Assembly: GCA_025351325.1 (NCBI GenBank)
Contig: JANXWE010000046.1
Coordinates: 24,395 to 88,394 of the forward strand
DNA from: Fimbriiglobus sp.
Lineage (GTDB): Bacteria; Planctomycetota; Planctomycetia; Gemmatales; Gemmataceae
Reading direction: 5' to 3'
DNA: 64,000 nucleotides
Shown: positions 1-10,361 of the stretch, one piece after another
Numbering within the stretch: the first letter of the stretch is position 1
How the letters are laid out: every line of letters starts with the position of its first letter
Made by a program: the position numbers and the translations under genes
The notes under the pieces: generated by a model
Databases searched by the model: none
Told to the model about the DNA's origin: nothing
Seen by the model: only the letters and a program-made list of their open reading frames with translations

Positions 1-2189
1 ACGTCGACCGCACCGGGCACCGTCTTCACCGCGGCCCGGACTTGCTGGGCGAGGTCCAATTTCTGCTCGGGGGTGCCGCCGCTGATTTGGATATCGATGG
101 GCGACGCCGCGCCGAAGTTCAACGCGGCCGAGACCATCCCGCCCGTATCGAAGCTGAACTCGAGATCGGCGAAATCCGGGTTGTCCGCGAACACTTTTCG
201 CAACACGACCGCATATTCCTGCGCGGACTTGGTTCGCCCCGGCGTGAGTTGGAGCCGGATCACCGTGTCCTGCTGGCCGGCGTTCTGCGAGTAGGCCGCG
301 CTCCAGTCATTGTTCAGCCCGATTTCCGAAACCACCATTTGCAATTCGTCCGGCGGAATCGTTTTGGCAATCGCCTTTTCGACATCGACAATTCGGCGCT
401 CGGTCGCATCGAGCCGTAGGTTCGACGGGGCACGCACCTGGATGGTGATCTGCCCCGCATCCACGGCCGGGAAGAACTCCTGACCGATGAACTTCAGCAG
501 CCCCAGCGAGCCGATGAACACCAGGGCGATCATGCCGAGAACGAGGAAGCGTCGACCGAGTGCCCAAGCCAGCATCCCCGAGTAAATCCGGGTCGACCGC
601 GTGAGGAAGCCGTCGATGCTCTGGTAAATGCGGCCGAAGAATCCGACCGGCTCCGGTTCGCGGTGGTGGTCGCGGCGGTGTTCCGATTCGTGGCCGTGGC
701 CCTGTTGGCCGTGCCCGCGCAGCATTTTGGCACAAAGCGACGGCACGAACGTCCAACTCAACGCGAACGAAAAGAGCATGGCGAAGCCGACGGCCAAAGT
801 GAGCGGCTTGAAGAGGAACCCGCCGACCCCCGGCGTCAGGGCCACCGGGCAGAGCACGATGATGAGCGCGAGCGTGGCGACGACCACGGGCATGGTGAGT
901 TCGCCCGTGGCGTCGAGCGACGCTTGGAACGCCGATTTGCCCATACCCATGTGCCGGTGGATGTTCTCCAGGACGACGATGACGTTGTCCACCAGCGGCC
1001 CGATGGCGAGGAACAGCCCGCCGAGCGTCATCACATTGATGGTGTTCCCCGTTGCCTTCAGCCCGATGATGGCCCCGAGGATTGACAGCGGCAGGGCGAG
1101 CGTGGCAATGACCGTCATGCGCCAGTTGCCGAGGAACACGAGGATCATAATCGAAACGAGGATCGCCCCGATGATCCCCTCGTGGACGAGGCTATCGATG
1201 GCCTTTCGCACATACTCCGTTTGATCGATCACGAAGTCGAGCTTGGTGCCCTCGGGCAGCTCGGCTTCCATTTCCGGGATGGCACGTTTCACCCCCTCCG
1301 CCACGTTGAGGCTGCTCGCCCCTTGCTGGCGATAGATCGGCACGAACACCTGCTGCTTGCCGTTGACCCGCACGCGCGACTTCTGGATGACGGCGTCATC
1401 GAGCGTCGTGGACACGTCGCGCAGCAATATGTGCCGATCCGGCTCGAAGACGATGGGGATATCGCCGATGTCTTCGACCGTCCGCAGCATCGCGTTCGTG
1501 TCGAGGGCGATCTGGTTGTCGCCGATGTACGCCGTGCCGGGCGAGACCATGAGGTTGCCTTGGTCGAGCGCTTTGACAACATCCACAGGTGACAGGTTGC
1601 GGGCTTCCAGCTTTTGGTGATCCAGGTAAACCATGATGCGGCGGTCTTTGCCTCCGACGACCACCGGGGCGACACAGCCGCGCACGCCGCCGAGTCGGTT
1701 GCGGACTTCGACGCGGGCTAAGTCTTTCACCGCTTGCTCGGACATATTCGGGTTGCTGACCGTGAGCACACCGAGCGGGATCGTCCCGGTCGGGTCGAAC
1801 GGCAGCGATACTGGCGGCAGAGTATTCGTCGGCAGGTACGGCATCGCCGCACCCGTGAGTGAGTTCGTCTGCGTGAGGGCGGTACTGGGGTCGATGTCGT
1901 CTTGAAAGTAGAGTTTCACCACACTCACACCGGAGACCGACCGGGATTCGACACTGGCCACGCCGGGGGCTTGGTTCACCCAGCGTTCGACCCGATCCGT
2001 GATCGTCCGCTCCATCGAGCGGGCCGGCATCCCGTTGTAAAAGGTCAGGACTTGAACCGCCGGCGATTTGAACTGCGGCAGAATATCGACCGGGATCGAA
2101 ATCAGGGCCACACTCCCGAGGATGGCGATGAAGAGGGCGAGAACGATCACACCGTACACGTTGCCGAGCGCGAGTCGAATCAAACCCAT
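1..2189 (-). CDS. RND-family efflux transporter (AcrB/CusA-like inner-membrane pump), N-terminal part; continues past the left edge
   Basis: Read manually on the minus strand from ATG at 2189: MGLIRLALGNVYGVIVLALFIAILGSVALISIPVDILPQFKSPAVQVLTFYNGMPARSMERTITDRVERWVNQAPGVA..., a typical RND N-terminus. Absent from the ORF track because it has no stop in the window. Confidence 0.85.
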   Translation of the reverse strand, partial: MGLIRLALGNVYGVIVLALFIAILGSVALISIPVDILPQFKSPAVQVLTFYNGMPARSMERTITDRVERWVNQAPGVASVESRSVSGVSVVKLYFQDDIDPSTALTQTNSLTGAAMPYLPTNTLPPVSLPFDPTGTIPLGVLTVSNPNMSEQAVKDLARVEVRNRLGGVRGCVAPVVVGGKDRRIMVYLDHQKLEARNLSPVDVVKALDQGNLMVSPGTAYIGDNQIALDTNAMLRTVEDIGDIPIVFEPDRHILLRDVSTTLDDAVIQKSRVRVNGKQQVFVPIYRQQGASSLNVAEGVKRAIPEMEAELPEGTKLDFVIDQTEYVRKAIDSLVHEGIIGAILVSIMILVFLGNWRMTVIATLALPLSILGAIIGLKATGNTINVMTLGGLFLAIGPLVDNVIVVLENIHRHMGMGKSAFQASLDATGELTMPVVVATLALIIVLCPVALTPGVGGFLFKPLTLAVGFAMLFSFALSWTFVPSLCAKMLRGHGQQGHGHESEHRRDHHREPEPVGFFGRIYQSIDGFLTRSTRIYSGMLAWALGRRFLVLGMIALVFIGSLGLLKFIGQEFFPAVDAGQITIQVRAPSNLRLDATERRIVDVEKAIAKTIPPDELQMVVSEIGLNNDWSAAYSQNAGQQDTVIRLQLTPGRTKSAQEYAVVLRKVFADNPDFADLEFSFDTGGMVSAALNFGAASPIDIQISGGTPEQKLDLAQQVRAAVKTVPGAVD

Positions 2190-2298
2190 GTCGTCTACTC
2201 CGACTGATTGAACGATCGGCGCAGAGTTTCACCGAAGTATCCAATACCATAATACCCGAAAAAACAAGGATCGGTGACTCATATGACTCGCGTCCCGG

Positions 2299-2445
2299 TC
2301 AGCGGGTCATTTTTCCTCCGCACGCCCGTTTACCGTCCCACAACGACAGCGTCTGTGCCTTGTTCCAGTGCCTCGCGACCGACTCCAGCCGGGCGATGAT
2401 CTCGGCGAGACTGGCCGGGGTGCGGGCGCCGCAAAGTTCGACGCC
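2299..2445 (-). pseudogene. Possible C-terminal remnant of an IS630-like transposase
   Basis: Minus-strand reading ...GVELCGARTPASLAEIIARLESVARHWNKAQTLSLWDGKRACGGKMTR*. It resembles the HWN..PTPFVWGGKR C-terminal signature of IS630-type transposases; no intact ORF. Confidence 0.4.
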
Positions 2446-2551
2446 TAAAAAAAGCAGTCAATTCATCGACTGGGAAGTGGTCTTATTTGCGCTATTTAGC
2501 GGTCATGTCCTCGTCCACTTCTACCGTATCGGTGAAGCCGCCACCATGAGT

Positions 2552-2591
2552 AAAAGCCCGCGTGAGACAAGTTGTTGTCAGGCGGACTTTT
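2552..2591 (-). terminator. Stem-loop, candidate intrinsic terminator downstream of the 2625-4220 gene
   Basis: AAAAGCCCGC (2552-2561) pairs with GCGGACTTTT (2582-2591), with one wobble. Read on the minus strand it ends GCGGGCTTTT, about 34 nt after the stop codon. Confidence 0.45.
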
Positions 2592-2624
2592 GCGTCTCTG
2601 TGGTGGATTTGTGGCCGGCACCGA

Positions 2625-4220
2625 TCAGCGGATCTTCGCTTTGAACACCACGATTCCTTTTGCGCCAGGTTGGATCGTACCGAGTAGCTCGAAGCGGATC
2701 GCCACGGAGCCGGCTTCGTTGTCGGTGGTGGTCACATTGGAGGCCCGCGAGTCGGCGGCAGCCGAGCCGACCACGTATTCGAGGCGACCACTCAAACTAT
2801 CGCTGATGACCAAATCTTTGATCGGCTGCCGGGTGTTGTTGGCGTAGCGGATCGTAATGGTGATCTCGTCGCCGAGTTTGTACGGTGCCATCGGATCCAA
2901 GAACTTGGTGACCGTCAAATCGCCGGGGAAGTTCGACAGTTCATCCGGCTCGGTGAGGGTTCCCACTTGGCGGACACCACTGACGCTGAACGTCGCTTCG
3001 AGCCGGACACGGCTGGCGAACGCGTGCAGCATGGAGATACCCACCGCAGCACTCGGGCGATCCTTGCCGACCATCCCCAGCGTCTTCTCGCGGGCCACGA
3101 ACGCTTCGCCGGCGGCCCGTTGCGTGAAGACACTTCGCGTGATCACTTGGCTTGTTCCCCCGGCCACCTGCACCACTTGGAACCCGGTGCAGACACTGTC
3201 GCTGCGGCGGGTCACGAATCGGGGGACGCAAATGCAGACCACGTTCGACGTGCTCACCTTGCGCTTGTCCCCGAAGGTGTACTCGGCCACCACGTCGGTC
3301 GGATCGAGTCCTCCGACCCGTCCGTTCGGCCCGATGCCGAGGCGGTTGTTGCCATCGCCACCGTTCACGAAACATTCTTGGGTGAGTGCTTTCGGCCCCA
3401 GCAGCGGATCGAACAACTGCACGGCGGAACAGGGCACCATCGGCGGGAAGGCGGGCATGCCGAGCTTCGCGTCGCCCGGTTGCAGCACGGTTCCTTCGAG
3501 ACTGGTCGCCGCCAGTTCCCGGCTATCCGGAACCCGATCGCCCAACCGCAAGACGGCGACCACGCGGCCGTTCGAGAGGGCTTCATCAATCGCTTCCGTC
3601 TCGCTCAGCGTCTCGACTTCGATGGGCAGATCGGGCTTCGATTCGGTCGGAATCGCTTTGGTCGGATCTTCGAGGTAGATCACTTTGGTGATCACGCCAC
3701 CGGCGAACACGCGGTCGAAGTCGGCCTTCGAGAAGTGCAGCGGGGCGGTGTATTCCATGTAGCGCATGCCCGGCCGGGGGATGATACTCCCACGCACTTC
3801 GAGGCTCGGGTAGAGCGACTCGTTGGGGTGACCGGGGATGTTGTCGATTTTGAGTTTGTAAACGTAGCCGGGGCGGAACCCGAAGACGGAACCGGCGGCG
3901 AACGACTTGGCACCGGGCAATCCCGGCAACGCCGAGAGGATCGTCCCTGCGGGCAGAATCGCCTTCATGGCCAGCACGGGTGCGGGTGGGCCGGAGGGCG
4001 GGCACGGCTGCTGCGGGAGCATCGGCCGCTGTTGCATGTACATCGGGGCGTTGCACGGGGCACCGGGGCCGGCATTCGGCCCGCACGGCAGCGCGGGTTG
4101 GCCGAACAGCATCGGAAGGAGCAAGCCGAGTGTCGGGTTCATGATCGGGCTTCCAAGCTCGGGGATCGGAGTTCGCGGAAACAAACACGGGTTCCGGTTG
4201 GCCCGGAACCCGTTCGCCAA
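2625..4220 (-). CDS. Exported protein with DUF11-like C-terminal repeat; planctomycete-type
   Basis: 531-aa ORF; C-terminus KFLDPMAPYKLGDEITITIRYANNTRQPIKDLVISDSLSGRLEYVVGSA is typical of DUF11. The true start may be the internal MNPTLGLLLPMLFG. Confidence 0.7.
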   Translation of the reverse strand: MANGFRANRNPCLFPRTPIPELGSPIMNPTLGLLLPMLFGQPALPCGPNAGPGAPCNAPMYMQQRPMLPQQPCPPSGPPAPVLAMKAILPAGTILSALPGLPGAKSFAAGSVFGFRPGYVYKLKIDNIPGHPNESLYPSLEVRGSIIPRPGMRYMEYTAPLHFSKADFDRVFAGGVITKVIYLEDPTKAIPTESKPDLPIEVETLSETEAIDEALSNGRVVAVLRLGDRVPDSRELAATSLEGTVLQPGDAKLGMPAFPPMVPCSAVQLFDPLLGPKALTQECFVNGGDGNNRLGIGPNGRVGGLDPTDVVAEYTFGDKRKVSTSNVVCICVPRFVTRRSDSVCTGFQVVQVAGGTSQVITRSVFTQRAAGEAFVAREKTLGMVGKDRPSAAVGISMLHAFASRVRLEATFSVSGVRQVGTLTEPDELSNFPGDLTVTKFLDPMAPYKLGDEITITIRYANNTRQPIKDLVISDSLSGRLEYVVGSAAADSRASNVTTTDNEAGSVAIRFELLGTIQPGAKGIVVFKAKIR

Positions 4221-4229
4221 CGAGCAGAT

Positions 4230-5300
4230 TTACCGGGTCACCTTCGGCACACTCAACACCGGCAAGCTCTCCGGTGCTTTCGGTGCCCCGATGCTCGGCA
4301 GGCTGATCGGACCGCTGTCGTCCGACTTGGGCTTCGCGGCCGGCGGGGCCATCATCGGTGGCGGGGGCGTCCGCGGGATGGGCAGGCCGACGCCGGGAGG
4401 CGCGTCGACGGCGGGGGTCGTCGGATCTTCGAGGTCGATGTTGCCGATGCGGATCACGGCGAGGATTGTTCCCCGACGGTTCGCTTCAGCGACTGGATCA
4501 ACACCGGCTTCCAGACGCGTCGAGACGATCTCCTCGGCGGCCGCCAAGTCTTGGAACTGCGGATCCGGCAAATAGATCACCTTGACCACGAGATTCCCGG
4601 CGTTCACCTGCTCGAAATCTTCGTTTGTAAAACCGACCGGCACGGTGCTGTGTCCCAAGAACGTAATTGTCTTCGGGGTCGACGGATAGACTTCCAGCGT
4701 CGGGTAGTAATTCTTCGTCGCCGGCAGCGTCGGGATGCCCGAGAGGCGAATCCGGTAGATGTTGCTTTGCGGGAAGTTGTAGCGCACCGGGGCCTCACGG
4801 CCCGATTCGCTGAAACCCTTGTTCGGATCCATGAAGGCGATCTTCATGCCGGCCGGGCTGACGAACCGGATGCTGGTTCGCATGTTCGAATACATGCCCA
4901 TCCCCGCACCGCCGGGGCCACCGAAGCCGATACCGGCGACGGCACCGGGTGGGCCTTGGCCGGGGGCGGGCAGAATGCCGCCGCCGCCCAACATGCTTCC
5001 GGCGAAGCTCTGGCGTGGCCCGTACACTTCGGGCGGATACTGATTCGCGTGATCGCCCACTTGGCGGACGTTCGAGTCCACCATGGAGCTGCTAACCGGC
5101 CGAGCCGACATCGCAGTCCCACGAACTGGGGCGACCGGTTCGCCGGTGGAACCCATCACACCGGGAATTGCTTGGACACGAGACGTCTTGGCGACGGGCG
5201 CCATGGTCATTTGATTCTTTTTGGTCGCGTCCGGGGCGACGCATCCGCCGATCCCCGCCGCACCGGCCACCAGCATGAACGCGGTTGCTGTACGCTTCAT
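4230..5300 (-). CDS. Lipoprotein, paralogous to part of the neighbouring 531-aa protein
   Basis: MKRTATAFMLVAGAAGIGGCVAP signal with lipobox; shares a YxL..YPxLEVxx...DFxxVxAGxxVxKVIYLxDP block with the 2625-4220 product. Confidence 0.7.
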   Translation of the reverse strand: MKRTATAFMLVAGAAGIGGCVAPDATKKNQMTMAPVAKTSRVQAIPGVMGSTGEPVAPVRGTAMSARPVSSSMVDSNVRQVGDHANQYPPEVYGPRQSFAGSMLGGGGILPAPGQGPPGAVAGIGFGGPGGAGMGMYSNMRTSIRFVSPAGMKIAFMDPNKGFSESGREAPVRYNFPQSNIYRIRLSGIPTLPATKNYYPTLEVYPSTPKTITFLGHSTVPVGFTNEDFEQVNAGNLVVKVIYLPDPQFQDLAAAEEIVSTRLEAGVDPVAEANRRGTILAVIRIGNIDLEDPTTPAVDAPPGVGLPIPRTPPPPMMAPPAAKPKSDDSGPISLPSIGAPKAPESLPVLSVPKVTR

Positions 5301-5628
5301 GGTTTCCCCCCAGCGGACCGGAGCCGCCTTGTGAGGGGCGTGGGCCGGATGCCGCGAACTCTCGGAATTTCACGCTGAATCGCGTCGTGAGTTCCATCGA
5401 CAACTTCCCGCACCGGACTTTGGTCAAAACCCAATCTCTTGACAGAACAGCCACAATCCGACAACTCACCGCAGATTACCTAAGCCAGCCATTCATGCCA
5501 ACAGGAACCATTTCTCCAAGGTTGGGAAACATCTCAGTTAAGGTGTGTTTCGCGTGATCACATTCGCAAGTTGTCAGTACAATGTCTAGCTCCAAGTTTT
5601 GTTACCTATTTTGTGCAGGAACACCCGA

Positions 5629-7854
5629 ATGAATTCGCTCTCTCGATTTGCCATTGTGATTATTCTCGCTTTCAGTTCGGGAATCGTGGCTTGCGGTGCT
5701 GAAGTCTCCGAGAAATCGTTCGATCCGGTAGCATTCCCGACACTCCAAAAGTGCATTGATGCTGCATCAGAGTGGGGAACAGCAGAAAAAGGGGTCGGGG
5801 TCGTGTCGTTGGCTGGGAAAGTCTACAACGTGGACAAAACCCTAGAACTCGGTTCACACGTCCGCTTGCAAGGTACACTAAAGGGTGTGCGGTCGACTCT
5901 GCACTTCCGAGGGCCGGCCTGTGCATCCGACAAAGAAGTGTCGTCCGTGTTGCATGTGAATGCGAATAAATCCGGCGTGACGATTTCCCACATCGACTTC
6001 ACACGGTTGGCACCGGGCCAAGGCGGCGGTGGTTTTGGCGGCATATACAAGTCGGACGTGGCTGTCGCCGTTCAAAACCCCGTTTCGAACGTGAAACTAC
6101 TCCATTGCAAAGTGACGGACTACACAGCTCTTTTCCAATCCACGAATATGGCCAAGTGGTCTCAAGATATTGAGATCGGACACTGCGAAGCGGTCGATAA
6201 CCGTGCCTATTTCGTTCACATTATTATGACCCGAGGCCTCAAGTTCTACGACAATACTATCGAACAAATTAAAGTCGGTGAAAAATGGATCCATGCAGGA
6301 TGTATGTTTCGTGGCGTCCAAGATTCGGAATTCACCAATAATAAATTGAATACTCAAGGCGGCGGTCGGGCGTTCAATGGATTTCTTTTTGAATCGATCC
6401 CTGCCATTCCAGCCCTTGGCGGTACGTCCGGTGCGTCCAACGTGAACCTCATCATCCGTGGTAACGATATTCGACGCACCAAGGAAGAAGGGATTCTCAT
6501 CGAGCGTTCCCGCGAGGCCGAAGAAAGTTGTGTGGGCGACGTGGTGTCCGCGACCGCCACCACGTTGACGCGGACGCCGGACAAGGGTTACGGCACGAAG
6601 GGGGTCAAGACGTGGGCCAAGGATTTTTGGCAAGATCGCACAGTGGTCATCGTCAATGGTTCTGGCTTGGGCCAAGTGCGCCAAGTCGTTTCCAACACCG
6701 CGAGTACGCTGACCGTCGACCGCGCCTGGGACAAGATCCCCGATGCGACTTCGGTCTTCACCGTGATGCACCACACCGATGGGGTACTGATCGAAAACAA
6801 CACCATCACCGACACCGGTAAAGCGAGCATTGCCCCGTACATGTGCTGTGGGACAACGATCCGGAATAATAAAATGTCACTCTGCAAGAATCACGAATGG
6901 GACACCGCAACCCTCTCGATGATGTGCCCGAATGTGAATGGCCAGTTCGGCGACAACGACGGCGTCCACTGGCCGAATTACAATAACGTGATCGAGAAGA
7001 ATACCATTGATCAACAGCGTTCGATGGTCGGCATCCGCGTAGGCAACACGAATTTTTCTTCGCAACTGCCACAATTTCGCACCGGAATCTCCACTTACAA
7101 CATTCGCATCGAAAATAACACGGTCGATATGAAAGGGGCAACGAATGGCCCCAACGGAATCGTCGACGGTAAATCGTCCTTCTCCGGCAGCGTTGGTATC
7201 GTTGTCGAATCGGCTTATCTGGAAGAAATCCGGAATGTGACCGTACGCGGGAACACCGTCACAAACGCCAAATTCGGCCTCTGGATCGGCTCCCAATTCG
7301 AGACACACGAATCGCCCAATTTGGGTCGAGTGATGGCTGTCCAAGCCCTCAAAAACTCCTTCGCCAATTGCCAAGAGTCGATTCATGTGACCAAGGGAGT
7401 GACCTACGACGATGCTCTGGCGATCCCGAATTCTGCATTGGGGGCCACGGCGACGGCATCTTCCAGTTACGACCGAAACAATCTCCCTCAATACGCTTGC
7501 GATGGCAGTATTGCCAACAGCGGTTGGTCGCCAAAAGCAGCACTCGGCGAAACTCCTTGGTTGCAACTCGACCTCGGCGCTGAGCTGTCCTTGAAGCGGA
7601 TCGAAGTGGTGCTGCGACAAGATATCGACCAACCCGCTACTCGAAAAAACTTTCACGTTCTTGGCTCGAATACACCCGACTTCAAGTCGCCAGTCATTCT
7701 TGGAACTCAAGGGAACGAGACTCTGAAACACCAGGCAACATGGTCAGTCGATTTGAACGGCCAAGCTTCCTACCGCTATCTCCGTATTTCCAAGACGATT
7801 CCGGAGTACTTTTACATAGCCGAAGTCCGCGCCTTCACCGGCGGGAAGAAATAG
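5629..7854 (+). CDS. Secreted right-handed parallel beta-helix protein with C-terminal F5/8 type C (discoidin-like) domain
   Basis: Signal peptide MNSLSRFAIVIILAFSSGIVACGAE; repeated N-rich rungs (IENNTITDTGK, IEKNTIDQQ, IRIENNTVDMKG, VRGNTVTNAKFG); C-terminus ATASSSYDRNNLPQYACDGSIANSGWSPKAALGETPWLQLDLGAELSLKRIEV. Confidence 0.75.
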   Translation: MNSLSRFAIVIILAFSSGIVACGAEVSEKSFDPVAFPTLQKCIDAASEWGTAEKGVGVVSLAGKVYNVDKTLELGSHVRLQGTLKGVRSTLHFRGPACASDKEVSSVLHVNANKSGVTISHIDFTRLAPGQGGGGFGGIYKSDVAVAVQNPVSNVKLLHCKVTDYTALFQSTNMAKWSQDIEIGHCEAVDNRAYFVHIIMTRGLKFYDNTIEQIKVGEKWIHAGCMFRGVQDSEFTNNKLNTQGGGRAFNGFLFESIPAIPALGGTSGASNVNLIIRGNDIRRTKEEGILIERSREAEESCVGDVVSATATTLTRTPDKGYGTKGVKTWAKDFWQDRTVVIVNGSGLGQVRQVVSNTASTLTVDRAWDKIPDATSVFTVMHHTDGVLIENNTITDTGKASIAPYMCCGTTIRNNKMSLCKNHEWDTATLSMMCPNVNGQFGDNDGVHWPNYNNVIEKNTIDQQRSMVGIRVGNTNFSSQLPQFRTGISTYNIRIENNTVDMKGATNGPNGIVDGKSSFSGSVGIVVESAYLEEIRNVTVRGNTVTNAKFGLWIGSQFETHESPNLGRVMAVQALKNSFANCQESIHVTKGVTYDDALAIPNSALGATATASSSYDRNNLPQYACDGSIANSGWSPKAALGETPWLQLDLGAELSLKRIEVVLRQDIDQPATRKNFHVLGSNTPDFKSPVILGTQGNETLKHQATWSVDLNGQASYRYLRISKTIPEYFYIAEVRAFTGGKK

Positions 7855-10361
7855 TGCCCAGCGATCTTGTACGGCATCAGATGGCCCGCATTACCCGCAG
7901 TGCTGGGGAAGTGGTGCTGATGGTGCTCGCGTTCGCCACCGCTTGGCCGTTCGGTTCCGTGGAACCATTCTGGGAAGCTCTGGCGAATGCAGGAATCGCG
8001 GTGCTGGCCGGGTTGTGGGCCGTACACGCCGGTTTGACACGCCGGTTGCGATTGCGCTTCGATGCCCCCTCCTTGATTCTGTCCGGCCTGGTACTGCTAT
8101 CCGGATTGCAACTCGTCCCACTCCCCAGGGCGGTGGTCCAACTCGTATCACCGGCATCGGTGCAGTGGCGCGAAGCGATGCTCCCGGCGGTCGGCGAACT
8201 CTTGCCGGGGGAAACCACGGCCGCCGTGCGTCCGTCGTCATTCCCCATCAGTCTCGATCCGTCCGCGACGCGGCTGTTCGCTGGCCGAATCTTCGGGTTG
8301 CTGGTGGTCTATCTCGCCGCGCGGAATTGGCTGGCCAGTCGGGAATCGTTCCGACGGTTGGCCGGCATCGCCTTGCTCAATGGGGTGGCACTCTCGGCAC
8401 TGGCCCTCGGGCAATACTTCTCCTCGGCACCGAATGAGATCTTCTGGTGTGTCCCCACGGGTGGGCAAGTCTTCGGGCCGTTCGTCTGCCGGAACCACTA
8501 CCCCGACTTCATTGCACTCTGCGCCGGACTGGCCATCGGCATCATGGTGACGAAACGAGTTCCGCCCAAAATCGGTGCCAACCACGCTTTTGAAACCGGT
8601 AGCATCTGGGACGACATTCAAGAGATGCTGTCGGCCCCGCTGCAGTTGCTCCAGCAGCCAACCGTCCTCGCGGCCGCCGCCGGGGTCGGGCTTATGCTCG
8701 TCAGCATTCCGTTCAGCCTATCGCGCGGGGGCATGCTCGCATTCCTCGCGGCGACGATCGGTGTCTTCCTGCTCGCTCGGTTTCGAAAAGGAGCTGCGGG
8801 GGAATCGAACACGATCAACCGCACGGCCGTTACCGTGGCGACGGCGGTGGCCCTGGTCGTCGTCGCTTGGTTCGGCTGGGCGCCGCTCGAAAAACGGTTC
8901 GACGAAATCGGTTCCGGGCAGTCCATCGACGACCGCACGCCCCTCTGGAATTCCACCGCGCAACAGCTCCCGGGCTTCTGGCTCGGCGGCGCGGGCAACG
9001 GTTCGCACTTACGCATCGAACCGCTCGGCCGAACCGATGTCGGCATCGCCGATCGGGTCGCGGAGCACGCCCACAACGAATACCTCGAAGCCGCGATTGA
9101 AGGGGGTGTCCTCCGTTGCGGCCTCACGGTCGCTCTACCGGTAATCGTGTTAATCTCGTTGGCACGGGGCTTTCGCAAACTCCACGCTCGCAGCATCGGC
9201 CCGTTGATCCTCGGAGCCGCGTTCGGTCTCATGGTGGTCTCAGCGCATGCGGTCACCGACTTCGCCTTGCACATTCCCGCCGTGGCACTGCTCGCCACCA
9301 TTGTCGCCGCCTACGGCATGGCCGCGGCAAACGACCCCGAATACCAACCGACTCGCCAACGTCGCGTCCCCAGCACGCCAACATGGTCTGGGTCGACCGC
9401 ACTGGCGATCGCAGCATCGTTGTGCTTGATGATGGTGTTGCTCACTTGGAACGCCCGTCAGCGCTACCTCGGTGAGACGTACTTGGTCGCGGCGATGGAA
9501 CAGAGCCGAGCCGGCAACTTCCACCGCATCGAATGGCTCGAAGCCAGTGTCGCCGCCGACCCGCACAATCCAGACGCCTTCTTCCAACTCGCCCAAGCCC
9601 ACCTCGATGCGTCGGCCGAACTCGGCACGTCCGAAGTGCATATTCATGCAGCGTTGCAGGCTTTGCGAACCGCCCGCGAACTCTGCCCGCTCGTGGCCGA
9701 GGTACACGCCCGCCTCGGGTTGTTCGCCGGGTACTTCAGCCAATCCGAGCCGGCCATCGTTCACCTGGAGCGTGCGAAATTGATCCTGAAGACCGATTCG
9801 CAAATCTGGTATGCCTGCGGAGTAGAAGCGGCCAAAGCCGGCGAACCCGCGAACGCCATCGCCCAGTGGAAGCGTTCGCTGCAGTTGTCGCCGAAACAGC
9901 TGCGACCGATCCTGCGCACGGCGAAGCAGACCCTCACACCCGCCGACATTCTGCGGATGTTGTTGCCGGACGATCCCGTGGTATTGCTCGGTGCCGCCGA
10001 GGAGTTGTACCCGGATCGTCTGAAGCAGCGTACCGAGCGCCGACCGTTTCTGGAGCGGGCGACCATCGGTGAACGACCCGGCTCCACGGTGTCCCAATGG
10101 ATCGCCGTGGCGACCGCATACGGTGAACTGGAGCGCATCGACGAAGCTCGCAAAGCCTGGGGCCACGCCATCGAACTCGACCGCGAGGGTCTGCCCGCCC
10201 GCGAGGGATTCGCAAGGTTACTGGAAACCGAAGAACTGTACGACGAGGCACTCCCGCAACTGCAATGGCTCCTCGCCAAACGCCCCACCGACCCCGACTT
10301 GAGGCTGCGATACAAAGCCGCCGTCCACGGCGCCAAACTCCAACGGGAAATTGGCAACTAG
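7854..10361 (+). CDS. O-antigen ligase/polymerase-like membrane protein with C-terminal TPR-like region
   Basis: Multiple hydrophobic helices, ...ARNWLASRESFRRLAGIALLNGVALSALALGQY..., ERVAEHAHNEYLEAAIEGGV-type Wzy motif; TPR-like C-terminal half. The GTG start overlaps the upstream stop (TAGTG); an alternative ATG lies at 7881. Confidence 0.7.
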   Translation: MPSDLVRHQMARITRSAGEVVLMVLAFATAWPFGSVEPFWEALANAGIAVLAGLWAVHAGLTRRLRLRFDAPSLILSGLVLLSGLQLVPLPRAVVQLVSPASVQWREAMLPAVGELLPGETTAAVRPSSFPISLDPSATRLFAGRIFGLLVVYLAARNWLASRESFRRLAGIALLNGVALSALALGQYFSSAPNEIFWCVPTGGQVFGPFVCRNHYPDFIALCAGLAIGIMVTKRVPPKIGANHAFETGSIWDDIQEMLSAPLQLLQQPTVLAAAAGVGLMLVSIPFSLSRGGMLAFLAATIGVFLLARFRKGAAGESNTINRTAVTVATAVALVVVAWFGWAPLEKRFDEIGSGQSIDDRTPLWNSTAQQLPGFWLGGAGNGSHLRIEPLGRTDVGIADRVAEHAHNEYLEAAIEGGVLRCGLTVALPVIVLISLARGFRKLHARSIGPLILGAAFGLMVVSAHAVTDFALHIPAVALLATIVAAYGMAAANDPEYQPTRQRRVPSTPTWSGSTALAIAASLCLMMVLLTWNARQRYLGETYLVAAMEQSRAGNFHRIEWLEASVAADPHNPDAFFQLAQAHLDASAELGTSEVHIHAALQALRTARELCPLVAEVHARLGLFAGYFSQSEPAIVHLERAKLILKTDSQIWYACGVEAAKAGEPANAIAQWKRSLQLSPKQLRPILRTAKQTLTPADILRMLLPDDPVVLLGAAEELYPDRLKQRTERRPFLERATIGERPGSTVSQWIAVATAYGELERIDEARKAWGHAIELDREGLPAREGFARLLETEELYDEALPQLQWLLAKRPTDPDLRLRYKAAVHGAKLQREIGN

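Noticed and set aside
2967-5378. 803-aa plus-strand ORF
   Set aside because: Antisense to the two well-supported minus-strand exported proteins; low-complexity Arg/Gly/His composition typical of a GC-rich shadow frame.
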